From: Pseudomonas sp. RIT-PI-q
GTDB taxonomy: Bacteria > Pseudomonadota > Gammaproteobacteria > Pseudomonadales > Pseudomonadaceae
Length of the DNA stretch: 64,000 bases
NCBI RefSeq assembly: GCF_001297125.1
Contig: NZ_LHPC01000028.1
Coordinates: 62,001-126,000, forward strand
Direction of reading: 5' to 3'
A program made the position numbers and the translations under genes. Each line of letters begins with the position of its first letter. The stretch's first letter is position 1. Positions 42,442-50,837 of this stretch are shown piece by piece. Under the pieces are notes generated by a model, which did not search any database, was not told where the DNA came from, and saw only the letters and a program-made list of their open reading frames with translations.

Positions 42442-44712
42442 TCAAACCATCGCCGGTGGCTCGAACGCCGTGACGGCTGGCAACGCCTGATCCCACTTCT
42501 CGATCTCCACCGAAGCGGTTTGCGCCGAGCAGCCCTGGGACAGGCTCGACGAACCGATATCGGCGGTGATCATGTTCGGGTTGCCGGGTTTTTCCAGGCT
42601 GTTTCGCTCGCCATGCCCCCGCGGATCGAACCAGGCCCCGGTGGCGATTTGCACGACACCGGGGCGGATCCCGTCCGAGACAATCACCCCGGCCAGGAAG
42701 GCGCCGCGCTCGTTGAATACCTTGACCGCATCACCCTCGACAATGCCCCGGGCGCGCGCGTCATCGGGGTTGAGGGTCAACGGTTCACGCTGCTGGATCT
42801 TCGAGGCCCGGCTGTAGGCGCCGTGATCGTACTGACTGTGCAGGCGGGGTTTCGGTTGGTTGGGAATCAGCTGTAGCGGGGAGGCTGATGGCGGTTTGTC
42901 CAGCCATACCGGGGGTCCGGGGCAGTCGGGGTAGCCAAAACTGGCGGTGCGCTCGGGGGAGATTTCGATGCGTCCCGGAGGGGTTGGCAGCGGGTTCGCG
43001 GCCGGGTCTTCGCGGAAGGATTTGAGCAACACGGTATCGGTCTCGGGATAGGCAATCTCGAACAATCCATCGCGCCAGAACGTGTCGTAGTCCGGCAGCT
43101 CGATCCCATGTTCCTGCGCCCTGCCCCGGGACTCATCATAGGTAAAACGCAACCAAGCCTCGGCATCGCGACCTTCGGTGAAGGCTTCGGCGAAACCGAG
43201 GCGGGCGGAGATCTCCGCGAGGATCGAATAGTCATCCCGTGATTCACCCACCGGCTCGATTGCCTGCTGCATCGCGATCATGAAGCGATCCGACGCCGAG
43301 CTGCCGATGTCGTTGCGCTCCAGGGCTGTGGTTGCCGGCAGGACGATGTCCGCGTACTTCGCCTGGGCGGTCCAGAACTGCTCATGGACAACGATAGTTT
43401 CAGGACGCTTCCAGGCTTCCAGCAAACGGTTGAGGTCCTGATGGTGATGGAAGATGTTGCCGCCCGCCCAATACACCAGGCGTATGTCCGGGTAATGCAA
43501 TTGCTTGCCGTTGTAGTCGAAGGGCGCGCCGGGGTTGAGCAGCATGTCGGTCACCCGCGCCACCGGAATGAAATCCTTGACCGGATTGACCCCTTGGGAA
43601 AAGCGCGGCCCGGAAAACGCTTTGCGACCGCTGCCGGTGTTGTTCATGCAGCCATAACCCAAACCGAAACCACCGCCCGGCAAACCGATCTGCCCGAGCA
43701 GCGCAGCCAGGGTCACGGTCATCCAGAACGGCTGTTCGCCGTGCACCGAACGCTGCAGGGAATAGGCGATGTTGATCATGGTCCGCTGACTGGCCATGCG
43801 CCGCGCCAGGTCGGTGATGTGCTGCGCCGGTATGTCGGTCAGTGCCTGCGCCCACAATGGGTCTTTGGGCTGGCCGTCGACATGACCGAGCAGGTACTCG
43901 CGAAACCGCTCATAGCCGACGGTGTAGCGCTGAACGAAGTCCTCGTTGTGCAAGCCTTCACTGACCAGCACGTAGGACAACGCCATCATCAGCGCGGTGT
44001 CGCTGCCGGGGCGAACCGGCAACCATTGAATGTTTTTCGGCCCGGTCAGGTCGTCGCGCAAGGGACTGACGTTGACGAACTGCACGCCGGCCTCGGACAT
44101 GTCCTCCAGCGCGCGGGACAACAGATGCTCACTGGCGCCACCGGGGCTGGTCTGGGCGTTTTTCGCCGGCAGACCACCAAAGGCAACGAACAGTTGGCAA
44201 TGCTGCGCGAGGTTTTTCCATGAGGTATGCGCCGCCAGCAGCCAATCCATGTTGCCGACGATGTGCGGCATCAGCACCCGTCCAGCGCCCAGGCTGTAAC
44301 TGTCCATGCTGAACACGTAGCCGCCGAACAGATTGAGGAAGCGGTGCAATTGACTCTGCGCATGGTGGAAACGCCCGGCACTGCCCCAGCCGTAGCTGCC
44401 GCCGAAAATAGCCTGATTGCCCTGCTCGGCCTTGACCCGTTTCAGCTCCCGGGCGACCAGGTCCAGCGCGACGTCCCACGACACTTCGACGAAGGGCTCC
44501 TGACCGCGCAGCTCGGGGTGAGCGCCGGGTTCGGCGAGAAAACTGCGCCGCACCGCCGGCCGCAGGATCCGCGTCGGCGAGGTAATGGCCTCGGGAATCG
44601 AGGCACCGATGGGCGACGGATCCGGGTCCCACTCCACCGGGACCATGGCTCGCAGTTTTCCGTCGACAACCTGCGGGCGGTACGCGCCCCAATGCAACGA
44701 AGTGAAACTCAT
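42442..44712 (-). CDS. cytoplasmic molybdopterin S-oxide reductase (BisC/DMSO-reductase family)
   Basis: A 756-residue enzyme of the DMSO/TMAO/biotin sulfoxide reductase group, binding bis-MGD. The molybdenum ligand is Ser140 in DSYSLGAG. GGSYGWGS (Tyr107, Trp109) corresponds to the Tyr/Trp pair of Rhodobacter DMSO reductase, favouring S-oxides over N-oxides. Further family motifs are GQIGLPGGGFGLGYG and HDFQW-like HEQFWTAQAKYADIVLPATT. There is no Tat signal and no N-terminal iron-sulfur motif, so it should be cytoplasmic like BisC. It follows the SsuBC-type transporter genes after a REP pair. A probable job is reduction of imported sulfoxides such as methionine or biotin sulfoxide. Confidence 0.88.
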   Translation of the reverse strand: MSFTSLHWGAYRPQVVDGKLRAMVPVEWDPDPSPIGASIPEAITSPTRILRPAVRRSFLAEPGAHPELRGQEPFVEVSWDVALDLVARELKRVKAEQGNQAIFGGSYGWGSAGRFHHAQSQLHRFLNLFGGYVFSMDSYSLGAGRVLMPHIVGNMDWLLAAHTSWKNLAQHCQLFVAFGGLPAKNAQTSPGGASEHLLSRALEDMSEAGVQFVNVSPLRDDLTGPKNIQWLPVRPGSDTALMMALSYVLVSEGLHNEDFVQRYTVGYERFREYLLGHVDGQPKDPLWAQALTDIPAQHITDLARRMASQRTMINIAYSLQRSVHGEQPFWMTVTLAALLGQIGLPGGGFGLGYGCMNNTGSGRKAFSGPRFSQGVNPVKDFIPVARVTDMLLNPGAPFDYNGKQLHYPDIRLVYWAGGNIFHHHQDLNRLLEAWKRPETIVVHEQFWTAQAKYADIVLPATTALERNDIGSSASDRFMIAMQQAIEPVGESRDDYSILAEISARLGFAEAFTEGRDAEAWLRFTYDESRGRAQEHGIELPDYDTFWRDGLFEIAYPETDTVLLKSFREDPAANPLPTPPGRIEISPERTASFGYPDCPGPPVWLDKPPSASPLQLIPNQPKPRLHSQYDHGAYSRASKIQQREPLTLNPDDARARGIVEGDAVKVFNERGAFLAGVIVSDGIRPGVVQIATGAWFDPRGHGERNSLEKPGNPNMITADIGSSSLSQGCSAQTASVEIEKWDQALPAVTAFEPPAMV

Positions 44713-44744
44713 GGCGCGATGCTCCCTGTGGAATATGAAACCCC

Positions 44745-44844
44745 TGTAGGAGCGAGCTTGCTCGCGATGGACTTGAGGGCGCCGCGTTCAACCAGAAAAC
44801 CCGCGTCATCGTTAACCTCCATCGCGAGCAAGCTCGCTCCTACA
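44745..44844. repeat. REP-type inverted repeat pair
   Basis: The arms TGTAGGAGCGAGCTTGCTCG and inverse CGAGCAAGCTCGCTCCTACA lie between the ATPase and molybdoenzyme genes, where they may attenuate or stabilise the polycistronic transcript. Confidence 0.8.
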
Positions 44845-44850
44845 GGTCAA

Positions 44851-45645
44851 TTACCAGCTTTCTCCCAGCCCGAGCAAGCCCATTATCTGGCGGCGCAGGT
44901 CCACCAGATACGGATCGTCGCGATGACGCGGATAAGGCCGTTCGATGGTCAGCTGCGCCTTGATCGCTGCCGGTCGGTCGCTGAACACGATCACCCGATT
45001 GGCCAGCAGCAAGGCTTCTTCGACATCGTGGGTCACCAGCAACGCCGTATAGCCCTGGCGCTGCCACAAGTCGATCAGCTCTTTCTGCATGGTGATGCGG
45101 GTCAACGAATCGAGCTTGCCCAGCGGCTCATCAAGAATCAGCAGCCGCGGCTCATTGACCAGTGCCCGAGCCAACGCGACACGCTGGGCCATGCCTCCTG
45201 AAAGCTGCCGTGGATAAGCCCGGGCAAACTGACTGAGGCCGACTTTTTCCAGTGCGACATCGACTTTGGCGGAATGGGTTTTCAACAGCCCTTGGGCTTC
45301 AAGACCCAGGGCGACGTTGTCCCACACCCGCCGCCACGGGTACAGCGTCGGGTCCTGGAACACCACGACCCGACTCGGGTCCGGGCCGGTAATCGGTACG
45401 CCATCGGCCAGCAACGTGCCGGCGTCGGCCGGTTCCAGCCCTGCCACCAAGCGCAAGAGCGTGGACTTGCCACACCCCGAAGGCCCGAGCAACGCGACGA
45501 ATTCACCGGGCGCCACATCGAGAGAAACCCGCTCCAGCACCGGCAAGTGCTGGCCGTCCAAAGCAAAGCCGTGACTCAAGCTATCAATGCGCAGCGCCAG
45601 CCCTGCTGACACCGCAGCCGTTGTTGCGGGTGCCAGCGCTACCAT
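44851..45645 (-). CDS. SsuB/TauB-type ABC transporter ATPase
   Basis: A 264-residue ATPase with Walker A GPSGCGKSTLLRLVAG (about residue 55), Q-loop VVFQDPTLYPWRRVWDNVAL, signature LSGGMAQRVALARAL, Walker B LLILDEPLGKLD and H-loop LVTHDVEEALLL. This is the nitrate/sulfonate/taurine transporter subfamily. It overlaps the permease gene by 7 bp. It is the only ATPase of this subfamily in the window, while six binding proteins of the matching type are present. Confidence 0.92.
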   Translation of the reverse strand: MVALAPATTAAVSAGLALRIDSLSHGFALDGQHLPVLERVSLDVAPGEFVALLGPSGCGKSTLLRLVAGLEPADAGTLLADGVPITGPDPSRVVVFQDPTLYPWRRVWDNVALGLEAQGLLKTHSAKVDVALEKVGLSQFARAYPRQLSGGMAQRVALARALVNEPRLLILDEPLGKLDSLTRITMQKELIDLWQRQGYTALLVTHDVEEALLLANRVIVFSDRPAAIKAQLTIERPYPRHRDDPYLVDLRRQIMGLLGLGESW

Positions 45646-46637
45646 TTCATCGCTCCTTTTTGCCAGGCCAACAACCGGTCACGGACCAGGAACAACGCGG
45701 AGATCAGCCCCGAGCAGGCCAGCGCCATGATCAACAGCGCCGCGTACATATTGGCGTAGGCCGCCCAACCCTGGGCCCATTGCAAGTACCAGCCGATGCC
45801 GGATTTGACGCCCATCATTTCCGCGACCACCAGGGTCGAGAACGAGGCGCCCAAGCCCATGAACAATCCGACGAACACATGAGGCAACGCCGCCGGGATC
45901 GCCACTTTGAAAATCAGGAAACCCGGCTTCGCACCCAAGGTCCGCGCGACGTCGTAATAGGCTTTATCGACACTGGCCACACCGGACCAGGTCAGCACCG
46001 TCACCGGAAACCAGGTCGCCAGGGCGATCAGGAACACGCTGGCACTCCAACTGCTGGGAAACAGAAAAAAGCACAGGGGCAACAACGCCGTCGACGGCAC
46101 CGGCCCGAGAATGCGCAACACCGGATGCAGCCAGTAGCCAATGCTGCTCGACCAACCGATGGCGACCCCGGCAACAAACCCGGTCGCCGCGCCCAGTGCC
46201 ACGCCGCTGCCCAGCAACAGTGCCGAATGCAGCAAGCTGTCGGCCAGGCGTGGCCAGTCTTCGATGTATACCGCAAGCAACGCTTGCGGCGGTGCGAAGA
46301 ACGGCACCGGCAGCAGGCCCAGTTTGGCGGTGAGCAACTCCCAGATAGCCAACAGAATCGGCAATGCGATCAACCAGGCGCCCGCCGCACGAATGCGCGT
46401 GGCGACCTTCGTCGACCAGTGACCGACGATGCCCAACAGCCCGATCGATGCCGCCACCGCCAGGCACAGATTGACCAGCCCCTGGGTCATCGGCCAAACG
46501 CGCGTGGCGTTGGGCCAATAGCTGATCAACAGCGCCACCGCGACCCAGGCCGTCACCGCCAGTGCGCCCTGGCGCCACACCTTGAAAGCCCACGGCGTCG
46601 CCGGTGTGGCCAGTGTCGAAACCTCAGCTGAAGACAT
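45639..46637 (-). CDS. SsuC/TauC-type ABC transporter permease
   Basis: A 332-residue inner-membrane permease with an N-terminal extension of about 70 residues relative to typical 250-270-residue SsuC proteins. The extension contains two or more hydrophobic segments (GALAVTAWVAVALLISYW, LVNLCLAVAASIGLLG). The conserved coupling loop is at DVARTLGAKPGFLIFKVAIP. It overlaps the ATPase gene by 7 bp and the binding-protein gene by 14 bp. It should move organosulfonates across the inner membrane. Confidence 0.9.
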   Translation of the reverse strand: MSSAEVSTLATPATPWAFKVWRQGALAVTAWVAVALLISYWPNATRVWPMTQGLVNLCLAVAASIGLLGIVGHWSTKVATRIRAAGAWLIALPILLAIWELLTAKLGLLPVPFFAPPQALLAVYIEDWPRLADSLLHSALLLGSGVALGAATGFVAGVAIGWSSSIGYWLHPVLRILGPVPSTALLPLCFFLFPSSWSASVFLIALATWFPVTVLTWSGVASVDKAYYDVARTLGAKPGFLIFKVAIPAALPHVFVGLFMGLGASFSTLVVAEMMGVKSGIGWYLQWAQGWAAYANMYAALLIMALACSGLISALFLVRDRLLAWQKGAMKW

Positions 46638-47697
46638 CGGCGGTGATCTCCTTGGCGAACTCGCCGGCGTTGGTGCTCGGGCGAATGACTTCCACGGTTT
46701 GCAGGTCAGTGACGTAGGTGATGATTTCCTGGGTCAGCAGCGCGCCCACCGCATGATGACCGTGGGTATGGTCATGCAGGATCGCCTCGACTTCTTCGAC
46801 CGAGGTATTCAACGCATAAGCCTGGAAGCCCTTGGCCACGGCCTGGGGATTTTTCACCGAGTAATCGTGGGCTTCGAGAATCGCCTGGGTCAGCGCCGCC
46901 GCCACACGTTTTTCCTCGCGCACCAGTTTGCCGGTCACGCCGACCACGCAGCAGCTGAGATTGGCGTATTCCTCGACCAGGTTGGTGGACAACTCCTGAG
47001 CCTTGCCGGTCTTGATCAGGCGGTACATGAACGGGTCGCTGCCGCTGACCGCCTGGACTTCGCCACGCTCCAGCGCGGTGCCCAACAGGTCGGCCGGGTA
47101 CAGTCGCCACTCGACATCACGCACCGGATCGACGCCGTGTTTTTTCAGCAGGATCGAGAAGAAGTTGCGGTCCGGGCTGGCCATGTCGGTGACACCGATG
47201 GTCTTGCCCTTGAGGTCTTCGAGCTTATGCACATTGCCATTCACTGCACTGAGCAAGCGCAGGCAACCGCCGTGAGTACCGGCGGTGAGCTTGACGTCGA
47301 AGCCCTGCTCCAGCGCCTTCAGCCAACGCAACGCCATGCCCACGCCCGCATCGGCCTTGCCGGTGGCGATGGCTTCGAGCAGCACTTCGGTGGAGTTGCC
47401 AAAGTTGACCAGCTCGACATCGAGGTTGTGCTTCTTGAAGAAACCCTGGCCGTGGGCAATGACCACTGGCGCCAGGCACACCGCGTTGAGATTGACCGCC
47501 AGCTTCAGCGCGCGCGGCGTGTCCAGCCGAATGAATTCGCCCGTGCCGGTGGGTTCGACGCCGGTATCGACAGCATGTCCAGCGTGTTCATCAGCCGCCC
47601 CACCCGGGCGCGGCAACGACATCAGCAACGGGCTCGCCAGGGCAACGCTGGCCAGACCCAGCAAGTGACGACGGGTCAATCGATCGAAAACAGCCAT
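46624..47697 (-). CDS. Tat-exported, His-rich sulfonate/nitrate-type ABC binding protein
   Basis: A 357-residue binding protein of the NMT1/SsuA-like family. The twin-arginine signal is LTRRHLLGLASVALA (residues 7-21). The mature N-terminus has a His-containing stretch (DEHAGHAVD), and a second one, HDHTHGHH, sits near residue 315, both unusual for the family; they could bind a metal. It overlaps the permease gene by 14 bp, so it is the cognate binding protein of the SsuBC-type importer. The ligand is unknown. Confidence 0.87.
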   Translation of the reverse strand: MAVFDRLTRRHLLGLASVALASPLLMSLPRPGGAADEHAGHAVDTGVEPTGTGEFIRLDTPRALKLAVNLNAVCLAPVVIAHGQGFFKKHNLDVELVNFGNSTEVLLEAIATGKADAGVGMALRWLKALEQGFDVKLTAGTHGGCLRLLSAVNGNVHKLEDLKGKTIGVTDMASPDRNFFSILLKKHGVDPVRDVEWRLYPADLLGTALERGEVQAVSGSDPFMYRLIKTGKAQELSTNLVEEYANLSCCVVGVTGKLVREEKRVAAALTQAILEAHDYSVKNPQAVAKGFQAYALNTSVEEVEAILHDHTHGHHAVGALLTQEIITYVTDLQTVEVIRPSTNAGEFAKEITADVFS

Positions 47698-47726
47698 TCA
47701 AATATCCCTTTGGTTAATGGAGGTGC

Positions 47727-49052
47727 TCAGTCCTTCAGCTCGGCCAGCCCCAGATGCTCACGCAAGGTCGAGCCTTCGTAGGCACGACGGAACAACCCTT
47801 TGCGTTGCAGATGCGGAATCACGCTTTCGACAAATTCGCTGAACGAGCCCGGCAGATAGCCCGGCGAAATCACGAAACCGTCGCAGCCTTCGCCAAGAAA
47901 CAGCTCGGCCAGTTGATCGGCGATTTGTGCGCCGGTGCCCACCAGTTGCGGCACGCGCACGCTGCTGGCGAAAATCCGTCCCAGTTGCTCCAACGTAGTT
48001 TCGGCGCCCTGCATCAGCAGTTTTTCGGCGGCAGCCGGATGGATCAAGGGCGATTGGGCGATCTCGGCCAGCGTCGCCGATAGCGGAAACGGCGACAGGT
48101 CGACATTCAATTGAGAGGCCAGCGTAACCAGCCCCAACTCGGGCCGCGCCAGTGCGTTATGCCGATCACGCTTGGCCCGTGCCTCGGCTTCGGTGCCGCC
48201 AATGAACGGCATAACCGCCGTCAGCACTTTGCAGCTGTCGGCCTCGCGTCCTTGTTGCACGACCTGCGCGCGCACGTCGTCGCGGAAGGCGCGCATGGCG
48301 TTCAAGTGCGGGTGAATGGTGAAGATCGCCTCGGCCCAACGTGCGCCGAAACGCCGACCACGACCGGACGAACCCGCCTGGATCAGCACCGGTCGACCTT
48401 GCGGTGTGCGCGGAATGTTCAGCGGCCCTTCGACCTTGAACCACTCGCCGTGATGCTGCACCGAGTGGATTTTCGACGGATCGGCCAACACCCCGCTCTC
48501 GCGGTCAAGCTTGAGCGCATCCGCCTCCCAGCTGCGCCACAGTTTCAACGCCACTTCGACGAATTCGTCGGCACGGTCGTAACGCAGGTCGTGCTCCAGG
48601 TGTTTGTCCTTGCCGAACAGACGCCCTTCGCTGTCGTTCATCGAGGTGACGATATTCCAGGCCGCACGGCCCCGGGAGAGGTGATCGAGGGTGGCGAATT
48701 CACGGGCGATATGCGCCGGTTCGTAATAGGTCGTGGAACGGGTCGCGCCCAGGCCCAGCTTGCTGGTCTGGCCGATCAGGTAAGACAGGATCGGCAACGG
48801 GTCCAGCCGCGTGGCGTCCTGGGCGCCATAACGCAATGCCAGCTCCCGGGAGCCGCCCATCTGGTCACCGACCGCAAGGCGATCGGCGAAAAACAGAAAG
48901 TCGAACAAACCTTCTTCAACGACTTTGGCGACGCGGGCGTAGTATTCGGGTTCGAGGTAATGACCGACCGTGTCCGGGTGGCGCCACACCGCGTGACTGT
49001 GGACGACTGGTCCGGTCAGCAGGAAAGCGGACAGGTGGATTTGACGACTCAT
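47727..49052 (-). CDS. NtaA/DszA-family FMNH2-dependent monooxygenase
   Basis: A 441-residue luciferase-like monooxygenase. Motifs: FDFLFFADRLAVGDQMGGSR, FATLDHLSRGRAAWNIVTSM, IQAGSSGRGRRFGARWAEAI, and the end LVGTGAQIADQLAELFLGEG. The tail KGLFRRAYEGSTLREHLGL matches the clade. It lies in the SsuBC-type operon between two binding-protein genes, 12 bp after the upstream gene, so its substrate is probably what those proteins bind. FMNH2 must come from a reductase encoded elsewhere. Confidence 0.9.
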   Translation of the reverse strand: MSRQIHLSAFLLTGPVVHSHAVWRHPDTVGHYLEPEYYARVAKVVEEGLFDFLFFADRLAVGDQMGGSRELALRYGAQDATRLDPLPILSYLIGQTSKLGLGATRSTTYYEPAHIAREFATLDHLSRGRAAWNIVTSMNDSEGRLFGKDKHLEHDLRYDRADEFVEVALKLWRSWEADALKLDRESGVLADPSKIHSVQHHGEWFKVEGPLNIPRTPQGRPVLIQAGSSGRGRRFGARWAEAIFTIHPHLNAMRAFRDDVRAQVVQQGREADSCKVLTAVMPFIGGTEAEARAKRDRHNALARPELGLVTLASQLNVDLSPFPLSATLAEIAQSPLIHPAAAEKLLMQGAETTLEQLGRIFASSVRVPQLVGTGAQIADQLAELFLGEGCDGFVISPGYLPGSFSEFVESVIPHLQRKGLFRRAYEGSTLREHLGLAELKD

Positions 49053-49064
49053 GGCAACGCTCCC

Positions 49065-50006
49065 TTACTTCGCCTTCGGCGTCCACACAGCAATGTCGGA
49101 GACCTTCAACGGTTTAGGCGTCAGCTTCGCCGCGTAATAGGTGTCGGCGATGCGTTGCTGCTCGGCCAGTTCATCGACCTTGACCGGGACGATGTCGTAG
49201 CTGCGGCGGGTGTTAGCCAGCTCGACCGTGGCCGGCGGAATGTTGCCCCACAGCGGTCCGAGAATCTGCGCCGCCTCTTGCGGGTGCGTTTTGACCCACT
49301 GCCCGGTCTCGCGCAGGGTGTCGAAGGTGACTTGCAGCACGTCCGGGTGCGCGTTGGCGAACTTCGAAGTGGCCAGGTAGAAGCGGTTGTAATTCGCGAT
49401 ACCGTCCTTGCCATCGGCCAGCACACGCACGTGATGGTCCAGTTGTTGAGTGGCCAGGAACGGGTCCCAGATGGCCCAGGCATCGACACTGCCGTTGGCA
49501 AATGCAGCGCCGCCATCCGGCGCTTCCAGGTAACGCGGCGTGATGTCGGCCAGGGTCAGCCCGGCTTTTTTCAGCGCGGAGATCAACAGGAAGTTGCTGC
49601 CCGAGCCCTTGGAGACTGCGACCGTCTTGCCTTTCAGATCGGCGACGCTGTGGATTGGTGAGTTGTCCGGAACGATGATCGCCTGGGCGCCGGAGGATGG
49701 ATTTTCCCGGGCGTAGTAAGTCAGTGGCGCATCGGCCGCCTGGGTGAACAAGGCAAACGCATCGGCCACGTCGGCATGCAGATCGACGCTGCCCGCGTTC
49801 AGGGAGCTGAGCAGACCGGTGCTGAATTCATGCCAGCTGACGGTGAAGCCCAACGGTTTCAAACGCTCTTCCAGTTGGCCGCTCTGCTTGAGCAGAATCC
49901 ACAAGGTCGAAGAGCGCTGGTAGCTGATATCGATGGTTTGCTGCGCATGAGCCCCGGCTGCGGCGAACAACAGACTGGCGGCGACGATGAGTTTTTTCAA
50001 CTTCAT
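49065..50006 (-). CDS. aliphatic sulfonate ABC substrate-binding protein (SsuA-like)
   Basis: A 313-residue periplasmic binding protein. I start at ATG 50006, which gives a Sec signal peptide (MKLKKLIVAASLLFAAAGAH, cleavage after AHA). SsuA-type motifs are IDISYQRSSTLWILLKQSG, LLSSLNAGSVDLHADVADAF, and NGSVDAWAIWDPFLATQQ. It is the first gene of the SsuBC-type unit. The protein at 50838 on the other strand is a close relative with the same layout. Confidence 0.9.
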   Translation of the reverse strand: MKLKKLIVAASLLFAAAGAHAQQTIDISYQRSSTLWILLKQSGQLEERLKPLGFTVSWHEFSTGLLSSLNAGSVDLHADVADAFALFTQAADAPLTYYARENPSSGAQAIIVPDNSPIHSVADLKGKTVAVSKGSGSNFLLISALKKAGLTLADITPRYLEAPDGGAAFANGSVDAWAIWDPFLATQQLDHHVRVLADGKDGIANYNRFYLATSKFANAHPDVLQVTFDTLRETGQWVKTHPQEAAQILGPLWGNIPPATVELANTRRSYDIVPVKVDELAEQQRIADTYYAAKLTPKPLKVSDIAVWTPKAK

Positions 50007-50108
50007 GAAAGGCCTTGGTATGGGTGGGTTCAGAGAGGCTGAGCAAAAAACCGAGTCAGCAGTATTGCGTCCGGCGAGGCTCGAAGGCCAAACCATTAAG
50101 CCGTTTTG

Positions 50109-50154
50109 ATTATATTAGCGACGAGTAATTATGAAAGAATCATATAATTATATG
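50109..50154 (-). promoter_or_regulatory. promoter of the SsuA/SsuBC-type operon with a perfect 14-bp palindrome
   Basis: CATATAATTATATG (50141-50154) is a perfect palindrome. On the minus strand it is followed closely by a poor -35 (CTTTCA region) and, 17 bp on, by a consensus -10 TATAAT (50114-50109). An AT-rich palindrome at a defective -35 fits activator-dependent control by a LysR-type protein such as CysB or Cbl; which one is inference. Confidence 0.55.
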
Positions 50155-50208
50155 GTTATGCCGGTTCGAAGCCGCTCATGCCGATCACTTAAGCCATAAC
50201 GCGATCTG

Positions 50209-50308
50209 TGTAGGAGCGAGCTTGCTCGCGATGGTCGTCAACGATAACGATGCACACCTGACACACGGCGGCGTCATCGGGTTCATCGCGAGCAAGCTCG
50301 CTCCTACA
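50209..50308. repeat. REP-type inverted repeat pair
   Basis: The arms TGTAGGAGCGAGCTTGCTCG and inverse GAGCAAGCTCGCTCCTACA share the spacer GATGGTCGTCAACGATAACG with the pairs at 1027 and 8052. The rest of the gap from 50155 to 50397 shows nothing recognisable. Confidence 0.8.
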
Positions 50309-50397
50309 GCAGCCGAACGCAGGCTTCGCCAGCTGCTACAAGAAATGCGTCGCTGCTGAAATCGGGTCTTCAGGTTCAAACCTTGAGGCCGAAAATG

Positions 50398-50613
50398 TCA
50401 GAGCTTGGCGATCGAGACCTCGGTGGATTTGACGAAGGCAATGACCTCACTGCCGATCTTCAATTCAAGATCGCGTACTGAACGGGTGGTGATCACCGAA
50501 GTGACAATCCCGGAAGCGGTTTGCACGTCAATTTCGGAGACCACTTCGCCTTCGACTATTTCCTTGATGACGCCTTTGAACTGGTTCCGGACGTTGATCG
50601 CTTTGATGGTCAT
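50398..50613 (-). CDS. molbindin (Mop/TOBE-domain molybdate-binding protein)
   Basis: A 71-residue protein consisting of a single Mop/TOBE domain (VRNQFKGVIKEIVEGEVVSE, then VTSVITTRSVRDLELKIGSE and VIAFVKSTEVSI). Such proteins assemble into hexamers that store or buffer molybdate or tungstate in the cytoplasm. I start at ATG 50613, which matches the usual molbindin N-terminus MTIKAINVRNQ; the longer open frame upstream is not family-like. Its position a few genes from the BisC-like molybdoenzyme suggests support of cofactor supply. Confidence 0.88.
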   Translation of the reverse strand: MTIKAINVRNQFKGVIKEIVEGEVVSEIDVQTASGIVTSVITTRSVRDLELKIGSEVIAFVKSTEVSIAKL

Positions 50614-50696
50614 GTGAGGCTTCCTGTCTGCTGTTGGGTAAGTTCGCACCGAAGTGCAGGCCTTCAAAGTGCACCTCTTGAGCCAACAACAAAAGG

Positions 50697-50790
50697 AATA
50701 AATAATGATTTGTTTATTCCTCAATCGAATAACAAAAACTCTTAAGCTAATACCTAAATATTATTTATAAATTATTTTTTAGAACCATAT
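50697..50790. promoter_or_regulatory. AT-rich divergent promoter region
   Basis: This strongly AT-rich stretch separates the molbindin gene from the binding-protein gene. It contains GAATAACAAAAACTC (50729 on), similar to GAATAACAATTACC ahead of the monooxygenase at 42249. No clear -35/-10 pair could be fixed. No gene is visible in the 224-bp gap. Confidence 0.35.
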
Positions 50791-50837
50791 GCTTCATGGC
50801 AGATAGCCCCTCTCTCTTGCTGACAGTCGAGCATGCC

